From: Streptacidiphilus pinicola
GTDB lineage: Bacteria > Actinomycetota > Actinomycetes > Streptomycetales > Streptomycetaceae
DNA length: 64,000 nucleotides
Reading direction: 5' to 3'
Assembly (NCBI RefSeq): GCF_003258295.1
Contig: NZ_QKYN01000037.1
Span: 143,700 to 207,699 of the forward strand
Position numbers and translations under genes: made by a program. Below the pieces are notes generated by a model. That model made no database searches, had not been told where the DNA came from, and saw nothing but the letters and a program-made list of their open reading frames with translations. Position 1 is the first letter of the stretch; each line of letters begins with the position of its first letter. This document shows, in pieces, positions 1-7,342 of the stretch.

Positions 1-310
1 TGACGGCCTGGGCGGCGAAGTGGACGGCCTGCTGGGAGGAGCCGCACTGGCGGTCGACGGTGACGCCGGGCACCTCCTCGGGCAGACCGGCCGCGAGCCA
101 GGCGGTGCGGGCGATGTCGCCGGCCTGCGGGCCGACGGTGTCCAGGCAGCCGAAGACCACGTCCTCGACGGCGGCCGGGTCGGCCCCGGAGCGCTCCATC
201 AGGGCCTTGAGGATGTGGGCGCCGAGGTCGGCGGGGTGCACGGCGGACAGTCCGCCGCCGCGCCGGCCGACGGGGGTGCGGACGGCTTCGACGATATAGG
301 CCTCGGGCAT
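1..310 (-). CDS. fadA6: Thiolase FadA6-like, C-terminus beyond window
   Basis: The 103 visible residues are the N-terminus of an acetyl-CoA C-acyltransferase. It starts MPEAYIVEAVRTPVG and carries the nucleophile loop VTVDRQCGSSQQA, with the acylated Cys at about residue 89, where thiolases of about 390 aa have it. The start ATG at 310 has AAGGAG just upstream. It lies 31 bp downstream of kstR2 in the same direction. In mycobacteria fadA6 also follows kstR2, and FadA6 is the thiolase of cholesterol C/D-ring degradation. The orthology call rests on this order and on close N-terminal wording recalled for FadA6. A generic beta-oxidation thiolase remains possible because most of the gene is outside the window. 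Confidence 0.85.
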   Translation of the reverse strand, partial: MPEAYIVEAVRTPVGRRGGGLSAVHPADLGAHILKALMERSGADPAAVEDVVFGCLDTVGPQAGDIARTAWLAAGLPEEVPGVTVDRQCGSSQQAVHFAAQAV

Positions 311-341
311 CGGTGCTGCTCCTTGTCGTGGGCGTCGTACA

Positions 342-935
342 TCAGGAGGGACGCGGGGTGATGCCGTCGAGCACCATGGAAAGGTACTGACGGGCGATCA
401 CCTCGGGGCTGTGCTGTCCGTCGGGCCGGTACCAGGAGGCGGCGACCCAGACGGTGTCGCGGATGAACCGGTAGGTGAGGCGCACGTCGAGGTCGGCGCG
501 GAACGAGCCGCCGGCCAGGCCGCGTTCGAGGGTGCCGAGCCAGGCGCGCTCGAACTGCCGCTGCGACTCGGCGAGATAGCCGAAGCGCGGCTGAACGGCC
601 AGGTTCCTGGCCTCGCGCTGGTAGATCGCCACCGCCGACCGGTGCCGGTCGATCTCCCGGAACGAGGCGGTGACGAGCGCCTCGATGGTCTCGCGCGGGC
701 CGAGGCCCGCCGCGAGGACGCCGTCGTAGCCGGCCCAGAGTTCGTCGAGGAACCCGGCGAGGATCTCGTCGAGCATCGACTCCTTGGAGTCGAAGTGGTA
801 GTAGAGGCTGCCCGCCAACATCCCGGCGGCGTCCGCGATCTCGCGGACGGTGGTCGCGTTGTAGCCCTGCTCGGCGAAGACCTCCGCGGCGATCCCGAGC
901 AGTTCGCCGCGGCGGGCGGGAGAAGGGGGGCTCAT
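342..935 (-). CDS. kstR2: TetR-family regulator KstR2
   Basis: This is a 197-aa TetR repressor. The N-terminal helix-turn-helix (residues 8-55) reads AAEVFAEQGYNATTVREIAD followed by GSLYYHFDSKESMLDEIL. The ligand domain ends with YRFIRDTVWVAASWYRP and a QYLSMVLDGIT tail. Both ends match mycobacterial KstR2 as I recall it, far better than a random TetR protein. KstR2 represses genes for the last steroid rings and is released by HIP-CoA, the CoA thioester of the indanedione propanoate intermediate. It sits between ipdF (13 bp upstream) and the thiolase. A matching operator lies at 1894-1913. The upstream SD is weak, consistent with translation following ipdF. Confidence 0.88.
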   Translation of the reverse strand: MSPPSPARRGELLGIAAEVFAEQGYNATTVREIADAAGMLAGSLYYHFDSKESMLDEILAGFLDELWAGYDGVLAAGLGPRETIEALVTASFREIDRHRSAVAIYQREARNLAVQPRFGYLAESQRQFERAWLGTLERGLAGGSFRADLDVRLTYRFIRDTVWVAASWYRPDGQHSPEVIARQYLSMVLDGITPRPS

Positions 936-948
936 GGGTGGCGCTGCC

Positions 949-1728
949 TCAGGGGTGCTGGCTGCTGACGGACACGGTCTCCCCCGTCATGTACGACGAG
1001 TAGCCGCTGGCCAGGAAGACGATGACGTTGGCGATCTCCCACGGCTCGGCGTAGCGGCCGAAGGCCTCGCGGGCGGTGAGCTCCTCCAGCAGTTCCGGGG
1101 TGGTGACCTTGACCAGGTGCGGGTGCATGGCCAGGCTCGGCGACACGGCGTTGACGCGCACCCCGTAGGCGGCCGCCTCCATGGCCGCGCACCGGGTCAG
1201 CGCCATGACGCCCGCCTTGGCGGCGGCGTAGTGGGCCTGACCGGCCTGGGCGCGCCAGCCGATCACCGACGCGTTGTTGACGATCACTCCGCCACTGCCG
1301 CCAGTCTTCATCCGGCGCAGCGCGGCGCGGGTGCAGCGGAAGGTGCCGTTGAGGGTGACGTCGATGACGCGGTCCCACTGCTCGTCGGTCATGTCGACGA
1401 GTTCGGCAGTGCCACCCAGGCCGGCGTTGTTGACCACGATGTCGAGCCGCCCGTGGCGGGCCTCGGCGAGGTCGTAGAGGGCGGCGACCTGCTCCTCGTC
1501 CGTGACGTCGCAGGCGCGGCCGGCCACCCGGTCCGCGCCGAACCCCGCGGCGAGCTCGTCGACGGTCTCCTTCGTCCTTCGGGCGTGGGCGTCGCCGATG
1601 ACGACGCGCGCGCCCTCCTCCAGCAGCCGGCGGGCGGTCGCGCCGCCGATGCCGGCTCCGGCGGCGGCGGTCACCACGGCGGTGCGGCCGACCAGCAGTC
1701 CGTGGGCGGGGACGTAAGGCGGGGTCAT
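949..1728 (-). CDS. ipdF: Short-chain dehydrogenase IpdF
   Basis: This 259-aa classical SDR has a Rossmann loop [10 protein letters not shown] (residues 20-29), NNAG at about 100, and a catalytic set of Ser154 in NNASVIGW, Tyr167 and Lys171 in YAAAKAG. The C-terminus [11 protein letters not shown] and the N-terminal [17 protein letters not shown] resemble mycobacterial IpdF, the 5-hydroxy oxidoreductase acting on the steroid-derived methylhexahydroindanone propanoyl-CoA. Its ATG overlaps the stop of the preceding mini-ORF by four bases (ATGA), with GGGAG eight bases upstream, so the two are translationally coupled. The order fadE30 remnant, ipdF, kstR2, fadA6 is the order recalled from Mycobacterium tuberculosis (Rv3560c to Rv3556c). 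Confidence 0.85.
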   Translation of the reverse strand: MTPPYVPAHGLLVGRTAVVTAAAGAGIGGATARRLLEEGARVVIGDAHARRTKETVDELAAGFGADRVAGRACDVTDEEQVAALYDLAEARHGRLDIVVNNAGLGGTAELVDMTDEQWDRVIDVTLNGTFRCTRAALRRMKTGGSGGVIVNNASVIGWRAQAGQAHYAAAKAGVMALTRCAAMEAAAYGVRVNAVSPSLAMHPHLVKVTTPELLEELTAREAFGRYAEPWEIANVIVFLASGYSSYMTGETVSVSSQHP

Positions 1729-1838
1729 GGGCGGGGCTCCCTGGGCAGGCCGAGCACCCGCTCGGCAATGAGCTTGCGCTGGATCTCGTTGCTGCCGGCG
1801 TAGACGGTGTCCGAGCGGGAGACGCCGTCGCTGGTCAT
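1725..1838 (-). pseudogene. Remnant of acyl-CoA dehydrogenase fadE30 (C-terminus only)
   Basis: This 37-codon ORF encodes MTSDGVSRS followed by [20 protein letters not shown] and LPREPRP. The second part is the conserved C-terminal helix of acyl-CoA dehydrogenases; the intact FadE at 2774-3943 ends with nearly the same words. About 350 upstream residues, including FAD and substrate sites, are missing. It nevertheless has its own ATG with AAGGAG five bases upstream, and its stop overlaps the ipdF start. In mycobacteria fadE30 lies directly upstream of ipdF, so this is best read as fadE30 reduced by an internal deletion. It cannot be an active dehydrogenase. It may survive as a translational lead-in for ipdF. 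Confidence 0.75.
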
Positions 1839-1893
1839 CTCAGCTCCTTACCTCTCGGCCTTGGCTCTCGACGACCGACTGGGCGTACGTTAA

Positions 1894-1913
1894 CCTACCA
1901 AACACTTGTTAGG
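1894..1913. promoter_or_regulatory. Probable KstR2 operator
   Basis: An imperfect inverted repeat with half-sites CCTACCAA and TTGTTAGG lies in the 90-bp divergent promoter between the fadE30 remnant/ipdF operon (minus) and the enoyl-CoA hydratase operon (plus). Its core ACCAAACACTTGTT fits the mycobacterial KstR2 motif AnCAAGnnCTTGnT with one mismatch. It lies 15 bp upstream of the hydratase ATG, where a bound repressor would block that promoter and probably the divergent one as well. Confidence 0.75.
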
Positions 1914-1928
1914 GAAGGGAGCCGCAGG

Positions 1929-2774
1929 ATGGCCCAGGAGCAGGAGACGGTCCAGTACACCCGGCAAGGGCCTGTCGCCGTGGTGACCATGAACCGCCCG
2001 GACTACCGCAACGCCCAGAACTCCGCGATGACCTATGCCCTGGACCGGGCCTTCTACCGGGCCGCGGAGGACAACGAGGTCAAAGTCGTCGTCCTCGCGG
2101 GCGCGGGCAAGCACTTCAGCGCCGGACACGACATCGGCACGCCCGGACGGGACGCCCATCTGCCCTTCGAGAGGCGGGCCGGCCTGTGGTGGGACCACTC
2201 CGACAAGTCCGGCGCGGAGAGCCGCTACGCGCGCGAGTCCGAGGTCTACCTCGGCATGTGCCGGCGCTGGCGTGAGCTGCCCAAGCCGGTGATCGCCTCG
2301 GTGCAGGGTGCCTGCGTGGCCGGCGGGCTGATGCTGGCCTGGGTGTGCGACCTGATCGTCGCCTCCGACGACGCCTTCTTCGCCGATCCGGTGGTGCGGA
2401 TGGGCATCCCCGGCGTGGAGTACTTCGCCCACCCGTGGGTGATGCCGCCGCGCGTCGCCAAGGAGTTCCTGTTCACCGGCGAGCGCATGAGCGCGCAGCG
2501 CGCCCACGAGCTGGGCATGGTCAACCGGGTCGTGCCGCGCGAGGAACTGACGGCGCGAACGCTGGAGTTGGCCGAGAAGATCGCCGAGATGCCGCGCCTC
2601 GGCCTGGCGTTGACCAAGCGGGCCGTCAACCAGGCCGAGGACCTCCAGGGTCTGCACAGCGGCATGGACTCCGTCTTCGGCCTGCACCACCTCGCCCACG
2701 CCCACAACGCCGAGACCGCCACCGACTCGCTCGGCGGCATGGACATCGCGGCGATGAAGAAGGCGGCTCAGTGA
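1929..2774 (+). CDS. Enoyl-CoA hydratase/isomerase family protein
   Basis: This 281-aa crotonase-fold protein has the first oxyanion-hole segment KHFSAGHDIG (residues 60-70) and the second PVIASVQGACVAGGLMLAW near residue 120. An unusual tryptophan-rich insert (RAGLWWDHSDKSGAES) lies between them. The start ATG follows GGGAGCCGCAGG. It is the first gene of a rightward operon directly behind the KstR2-like operator, and its stop overlaps the next start by one base. Its role is probably hydration, or hydrolytic C-C cleavage, of a steroid-derived CoA ester. It does not look like EchA20 as I recall that protein, so I give no symbol. Confidence 0.85.
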   Translation: MAQEQETVQYTRQGPVAVVTMNRPDYRNAQNSAMTYALDRAFYRAAEDNEVKVVVLAGAGKHFSAGHDIGTPGRDAHLPFERRAGLWWDHSDKSGAESRYARESEVYLGMCRRWRELPKPVIASVQGACVAGGLMLAWVCDLIVASDDAFFADPVVRMGIPGVEYFAHPWVMPPRVAKEFLFTGERMSAQRAHELGMVNRVVPREELTARTLELAEKIAEMPRLGLALTKRAVNQAEDLQGLHSGMDSVFGLHHLAHAHNAETATDSLGGMDIAAMKKAAQ

Positions 2775-3943
2775 TGGACCTCGCCTTCACCGCCGAGGAG
2801 GACGCCTTTCGGCTCGATGCGCGGGCCTGGCTCGCCGCCCACCTGCCCGCCGCTCCGCTGCCCTCGCTGGAGACCGCCGAGGGCTTCGCGGCCCACCGTG
2901 CCTGGGAGCGCGAACTGGCGGCCGACCGCTGGTCGGTGGTCTCCTGGCCCGAGCCCTACGGCGGGCGCGGCGCCTCGGTCGTGCAGTGGCTGGTCTTCGA
3001 GGAGGAGTACTTCGCCGCGGGCGCGCCGGGGCGGGTCAACCAGAACGGCATCAACCTCCTCGCCCCCACCCTGTTCGAGCACGGCACCGAGGAGCAGCGG
3101 GCCCGGATCCTGCCCGCGATGGCGAGCGGCGAGGTGATCTGGGCCCAGGCCTGGTCCGAGCCCGGCTCCGGCTCCGACCTGGCCTCGCTGCGCTCCACCG
3201 CCACCCGGGTGGACGGCGGTTGGCTGCTGAACGGGCAGAAGACCTGGTCCTCGCGGGCCGCCTTCGCCGACCGCGCCTTCGGCCTGTTCCGCAGCGATCC
3301 GGGCGCCGACCGGCCGCACCGGGGCCTGACCTACCTGATGTTCCCGCTCGACGCGGCGGGCGTGACCGTCCGGCCGATCGGACGACTGGACGGCAAGCCG
3401 GCCTTCGCCGAACTCTTCCTCGACGACGTCTTCGTGCCCGACCAGGACGTGATCGGCGAGCCCGGCCAGGGCTGGGCGGTGGCGATGAGCACGGCGGGCA
3501 ACGAGCGCGGGTTGACCCTGCGCAGCCCCGGCCGCTTCACCGCGGCCGCCGACCGACTGGTGACGCTCTGGCGCGAGCAGGCCGACCCGGCCGACACCGC
3601 GCTGCGCGACCGGGTCGCGGACGCGGTGATCGGCGCCCGCGCCTACCGGCTGTTCACCTACGCCCATGCGTCAAAGCTGGCTCAGGGGGCGGACATCGGC
3701 GCCGAGTCCAGCCTCAACAAGGTCTACTGGTCCGAGCTCGACATCGCCCTGCACGAGACCGCGCTCGATCTCCTCGGTCCGCTGGGCGAGCTGTCGGACG
3801 CGGCGTCGGACGCCCCCGCTCACGGCGGTTGGGCGGAGGGCTGGACGTTCTCGCTGGCCGGCCCCATCTACGCGGGCACCAACGAGATCCAGCGCGACAT
3901 CATCGCCGAGCGGCTGCTCGGCCTGCCGAAGGGACGCCGCTGA
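2774..3943 (+). CDS. Acyl-CoA dehydrogenase, FadE31-like large subunit
   Basis: This is a 389-aa acyl-CoA dehydrogenase. Signatures in order are WPEPYGGRG, the FAD/substrate segment IWAQAWSEPGSGSDLASL (about 120-137), NGQKTWSS, and the C-terminal IYAGTNEIQRDIIAERLLGL. It overlaps the gene before and the gene after by one base (TGATG junctions). Together with the shorter dehydrogenase downstream it forms the pattern of actinobacterial steroid dehydrogenases, which work as alpha2beta2 heterotetramers with FAD at the subunit interface. The wording is closest to FadE31 of the KstR2 regulon as I recall it. The likely reaction is alpha,beta-dehydrogenation of a ring-derived acyl-CoA. Confidence 0.85.
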   Translation: MDLAFTAEEDAFRLDARAWLAAHLPAAPLPSLETAEGFAAHRAWERELAADRWSVVSWPEPYGGRGASVVQWLVFEEEYFAAGAPGRVNQNGINLLAPTLFEHGTEEQRARILPAMASGEVIWAQAWSEPGSGSDLASLRSTATRVDGGWLLNGQKTWSSRAAFADRAFGLFRSDPGADRPHRGLTYLMFPLDAAGVTVRPIGRLDGKPAFAELFLDDVFVPDQDVIGEPGQGWAVAMSTAGNERGLTLRSPGRFTAAADRLVTLWREQADPADTALRDRVADAVIGARAYRLFTYAHASKLAQGADIGAESSLNKVYWSELDIALHETALDLLGPLGELSDAASDAPAHGGWAEGWTFSLAGPIYAGTNEIQRDIIAERLLGLPKGRR

Positions 3944-4929
3944 TGCAGTTTCTGCTCGACGCCGAGCAACGGGAGTTCGCCCGGACGCTGGACCGACTGC
4001 TCGCGGCGGGCGACACCCCGGCGGTCGTGCGCGCCTGGTCGACCGGTGACCACGGCCCGGGGCGGCTGCTGTGGGGCCGGCTGGCCGAGGCCGGGGTCTT
4101 CGCCCTGGCCGTCCCGGAGAAGTACGAAGGACTCGGCCTGCTCCCGGTGGAACTCGCCGCCGCCTTCGTCGAACTGGGCCGGCACGCCGTGCCCGGACCG
4201 CTGGTGGAGACCGTGGCCGCCGCCGCACTGCTCGACCGGCTCGGCGTCGCCGCGGCGGCCGAGGAGTGGTTGCCGCACATCGCCGCCGGGGAGGCCCGGC
4301 TGTCCCTCTGCCTGCCTGCCGCGGGCCCCTACGCGCTCGACGCGGACGCGGCCGACGCCGTGTTCGTGGTCGACAGCGAGGGCGAGGGCGACCGGCTGCT
4401 GCTGACCCGGGAGTCGGGACCGGTCCAACCCTCGGTCGACCCGGCCCGCCGCCTGTCCCGACCGGTCGGCGGCAGCGTCGTGGCGCGCGGCCCGGAGGTG
4501 ACCGAGGCGGCCGCGCACGCCGCCGGCCTGGCGGCCTTCGCCACCGCCGCGCAGGCCCTGGGGGTGGGCCAGGCCTTGGTGGAGCGCACGACCGCGTACG
4601 TGAAGCAACGGGCCCAGTTCGGGGTGCCGATCGGCTCGTTCCAGACGGTGAAACACCAACTCGCGGACGCGCTCCTGCGGTTGGAGTTCGCCCGTCCGCT
4701 GCTGTTCGGCGCGGCGCTGACCCTGGAGCCCGCCGACGTCGCCGCCGCCAAGGTGGCCTGCGGCGAGGCCGTCTACGCCGTCGCGCGCACGGCACTGCAG
4801 CTGCACGGCGCGATCGGCTACACCGCCGAGTACGACCTCTCGCTGTGGCTCACCAAGGCCCGGGCGCTGCGCTCCGCCTGGGGCACCCCGTCCGCCTGCC
4901 GCGCCCGCGTCCTGGCGGACCTGGGCTGA
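3943..4929 (+). CDS. Acyl-CoA dehydrogenase, FadE32/33-like small subunit
   Basis: This 328-aa protein has an acyl-CoA dehydrogenase fold but is about 60 residues shorter than catalytic homotetrameric enzymes. The N-terminal half is weakly conserved (LAVPEKYEGLGLLPVELAAA). The C-terminal half is canonical: TTAYVKQRAQFGVPIGSFQT, then LQLHGAIGYTAEYDLSLWL. It overlaps the previous dehydrogenase by one base, so co-translation and heteromer formation are likely. Steroid-degrading actinobacteria pair FadE31 with FadE32 or FadE33 of about 318 aa, and this protein fits that class. It is the last gene of the operon. The next 229 bp hold no gene and only a weak GC-rich inverted repeat near 5038. Confidence 0.82.
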   Translation: MQFLLDAEQREFARTLDRLLAAGDTPAVVRAWSTGDHGPGRLLWGRLAEAGVFALAVPEKYEGLGLLPVELAAAFVELGRHAVPGPLVETVAAAALLDRLGVAAAAEEWLPHIAAGEARLSLCLPAAGPYALDADAADAVFVVDSEGEGDRLLLTRESGPVQPSVDPARRLSRPVGGSVVARGPEVTEAAAHAAGLAAFATAAQALGVGQALVERTTAYVKQRAQFGVPIGSFQTVKHQLADALLRLEFARPLLFGAALTLEPADVAAAKVACGEAVYAVARTALQLHGAIGYTAEYDLSLWLTKARALRSAWGTPSACRARVLADLG

Positions 4930-5158
4930 TTCCTCGGTCTTCTGCCCCGCGCACAGCTCCAGCACCTGGCCGCGGATCCCCCATGCGCGCCGCTTCGCCG
5001 TCGACATCCTCGGCGCGGAGCAGGAACCGCTCTGCCCACGCCGGAAGTCTTCGGGCGTGAGGGCCAGTCACAAATGACCGACGGAAGATCTGGCCTCGTC
5101 ACGGGCCTTCCCGCATCCTCGTCCCATCAGCTTGGACGCTTACGAGGGGGAGTAGGCA

Positions 5159-7342
5159 GTGACCGACCATCTGACGCCCGAGGACGAGGGAGCCCAGCGG
5201 CCACCGGCGCCGCCCGCCGCACCGCCCGCCGCACCGCCCGGATTCGGCCCGCCGCCACTCATGACTCCCGGACCCGTGCCGCCGCCGCGGCAGCCCGTTC
5301 CGCCGTTCGGTCCGGCCATCGGACCCGCACTCGGTCCCGCCGCGGGACCGGCACCCGCGCGCCGGCCGCGCCGGACGTGGGTGGTCGCCGGTCTCACGGC
5401 CTTCCTGCTGGTCGTCGGCGGCGTCGGCTGGTGGGTGTGGCCCGGCGGCTCCGACCCGCGCGCGGACGGGCGGGCGGCCGCGCAGACCCTGGCCGCGTTG
5501 CCGGCCGTGCAGCTCTCCACCACCTTCGAGGGCACGGACGGGGCGGTGACACGGTCCCAGCTGACGGTCACGGCCGCCGGTCTGGCCACGGGCACCGTCC
5601 ACGGCCCGCTGGACTCGACGGCCGACCTGGCCTCGACCAGTAGCCGGACGCTGCTGCGCGGCGACGACTCCTACTGGGGCACGCACACCCCGAACGACGT
5701 CGGGTCCGCGGTCGGACACTGGGTCACGTCCACCCAGCCCGCCACCGATCTGGGTCTGGACGTCTCCCAGCTGACCCCGGCCGCGCTGGCCCGGCTGGTC
5801 ACCCGGGTCGTCAACGACCCGACCGCCACCCCGCAGGACGCCGGCACCGTCCACGGGCAGGCGGCCACGAGCTTCACGGCCGGCGGCTGGACCGTGCTGA
5901 TCAGCACCGGATCGCCGCACCAGGTGCTCGGGCTGGGCGGGAGCGTCGGCAGCGGCGGCTCCGCGGGCGTTCCGACGTCCCCGGGACCCTCGGCGTCGGA
6001 TTCCACCGGCACGCCCGGGGTCTCGTCCGCCGCGCTGCTGACGGCGGGCAGCGGTCCGGTCGCGGTGCCCGTCGACGACTCCAGCTACTCGCCCTACGTC
6101 TTCATCCAGCCACAGCCCGCCGCTCCCGCTCAGGCCGCCGCCGTGCCCTCAGCCGTCGCGACGGCCACCAGCTCGCCGAGCGGCAGCCCCACGGGTGGCG
6201 GTGACGGCCGGGTCACGCAGCCGCCGCCCGCCGCGTTCTCCGCGCAGCTGCCGCCCGAGCCCCTGTGCACCAGTCCCACCTGCAGCGCCGATATCCAGGT
6301 CACCAACACCGGCGGTCGCGCGGCCCAGGCCACCGCGTTCGTCTCGGTCTCCCCCGGCCTGGCGCAGACGGCCCTCACGCTGGGGACGGTGCAGCCGGGC
6401 GCGACGGTCACCCGGCAGTTCAGCTACCCGAACCAGGCCCAGCCGGGAGGTCCGCAGGTCACCGTCTACGTGAAGGCGTGGCTCTTCTCCCCCAGCCAGG
6501 ACGGTCCCGATCCGGCGGCCGCCGAGCGACTGCAGAAGCGCCAACTCGACCCGTCGAAGGAGTTGCAGGTCACCTCCCTGGATCCGATCTACCAGCCCAC
6601 GGCCGTGCGGATGCTGGACCTGCTCACCGACCAGGCGGGAGCCACCAACCAGCAGGCCCTGGAGGTGCTCGACATGGCCACCACCCGGGGATTCCTGCCC
6701 GAGCTGTCCGTGCTCTCGTCCTCCGACGGCCTGCAGAACCCCAAGGACCTCTACCGGCTCCTGAGCACCGACATCGGCCAGGAGACCCTGCCCTCCGGGC
6801 AGACCCCGGCGCCGACGCCCGGCGGCGTCGAGCAGATCGGCAACCGGCGGGTCCTGGAGCAGGTGACGCAGCTGTTCCTGACGGATCCGAAGGCGAAGAT
6901 CTGGTACGACGGGGTCTACGAGCAGAATGGAGCGAAGGCGAAGACCGACATCATCTTCGAGGGCACTGTGGGCGGCCGGCCGGTGCAGCGCGCCTACCAG
7001 ATCAAGACCGTCACCTCCGACAGCATGCTGGGAAAGCGGCTGGGTGAGGCCGGCAAGCAGCTGAACGGCCTCGGCGGCGTCGAGGTCGCGACGGGCATCC
7101 CCGAGCAGGCCCCGCCCGGCTTCCAGCGAATCATCCAGATCTACCTGGAGCCGACCGTGGACCCGCGCATCTACACCGCCGACCAGGCGGGCCTGGAACG
7201 CCAGCTGTCCAAGCGCCTGCAGCAGGCGATGCGGAACCTGTGCGGCGCCGACGGCAAGCCGCTCGCCGACCTGCTCGTCGTCGTCAACGGCACCGGCGTC
7301 CACGAGTGGACCGATCTGAAGGCCGTGGGAGTGCCGTGCTGA
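5159..7342 (+). CDS. Membrane-anchored secreted multidomain protein, nuclease-like C-terminus
   Basis: This 727-aa protein begins at GTG behind GAGGGGGAG. Residues 1-70 are Pro/Ala-rich and cytosolic. One membrane helix (TWVVAGLTAFLLVVGGVGWW, about 75-95) is followed by a lipoprotein-like beta domain (100-270), a Ser/Pro/Gly linker (270-400), and a CARDB-like domain with paired Cys (PLCTSPTCSADIQVTNTGG). The last 160 residues (NRRVLEQVTQLFLTDPKA to the end) contain TDIIFEG and YQIKTVTS, then a helical LGKRLGEAGKQL. That D...QxK spacing recalls PD-(D/E)xK nuclease cores of polymorphic toxins. This is inference; no family assignment is certain. It overlaps the next gene by seven bases. Confidence 0.7.
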   Translation: MTDHLTPEDEGAQRPPAPPAAPPAAPPGFGPPPLMTPGPVPPPRQPVPPFGPAIGPALGPAAGPAPARRPRRTWVVAGLTAFLLVVGGVGWWVWPGGSDPRADGRAAAQTLAALPAVQLSTTFEGTDGAVTRSQLTVTAAGLATGTVHGPLDSTADLASTSSRTLLRGDDSYWGTHTPNDVGSAVGHWVTSTQPATDLGLDVSQLTPAALARLVTRVVNDPTATPQDAGTVHGQAATSFTAGGWTVLISTGSPHQVLGLGGSVGSGGSAGVPTSPGPSASDSTGTPGVSSAALLTAGSGPVAVPVDDSSYSPYVFIQPQPAAPAQAAAVPSAVATATSSPSGSPTGGGDGRVTQPPPAAFSAQLPPEPLCTSPTCSADIQVTNTGGRAAQATAFVSVSPGLAQTALTLGTVQPGATVTRQFSYPNQAQPGGPQVTVYVKAWLFSPSQDGPDPAAAERLQKRQLDPSKELQVTSLDPIYQPTAVRMLDLLTDQAGATNQQALEVLDMATTRGFLPELSVLSSSDGLQNPKDLYRLLSTDIGQETLPSGQTPAPTPGGVEQIGNRRVLEQVTQLFLTDPKAKIWYDGVYEQNGAKAKTDIIFEGTVGGRPVQRAYQIKTVTSDSMLGKRLGEAGKQLNGLGGVEVATGIPEQAPPGFQRIIQIYLEPTVDPRIYTADQAGLERQLSKRLQQAMRNLCGADGKPLADLLVVVNGTGVHEWTDLKAVGVPC

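Noticed and set aside
5074..5643. Plus-strand ORF overlapping the start of the membrane-anchored effector-like gene
   Set aside because: It is Arg/Thr/Gly-rich in another frame. The GTG at 5159 with GAGGGGGAG and the clear membrane helix fix the real frame.
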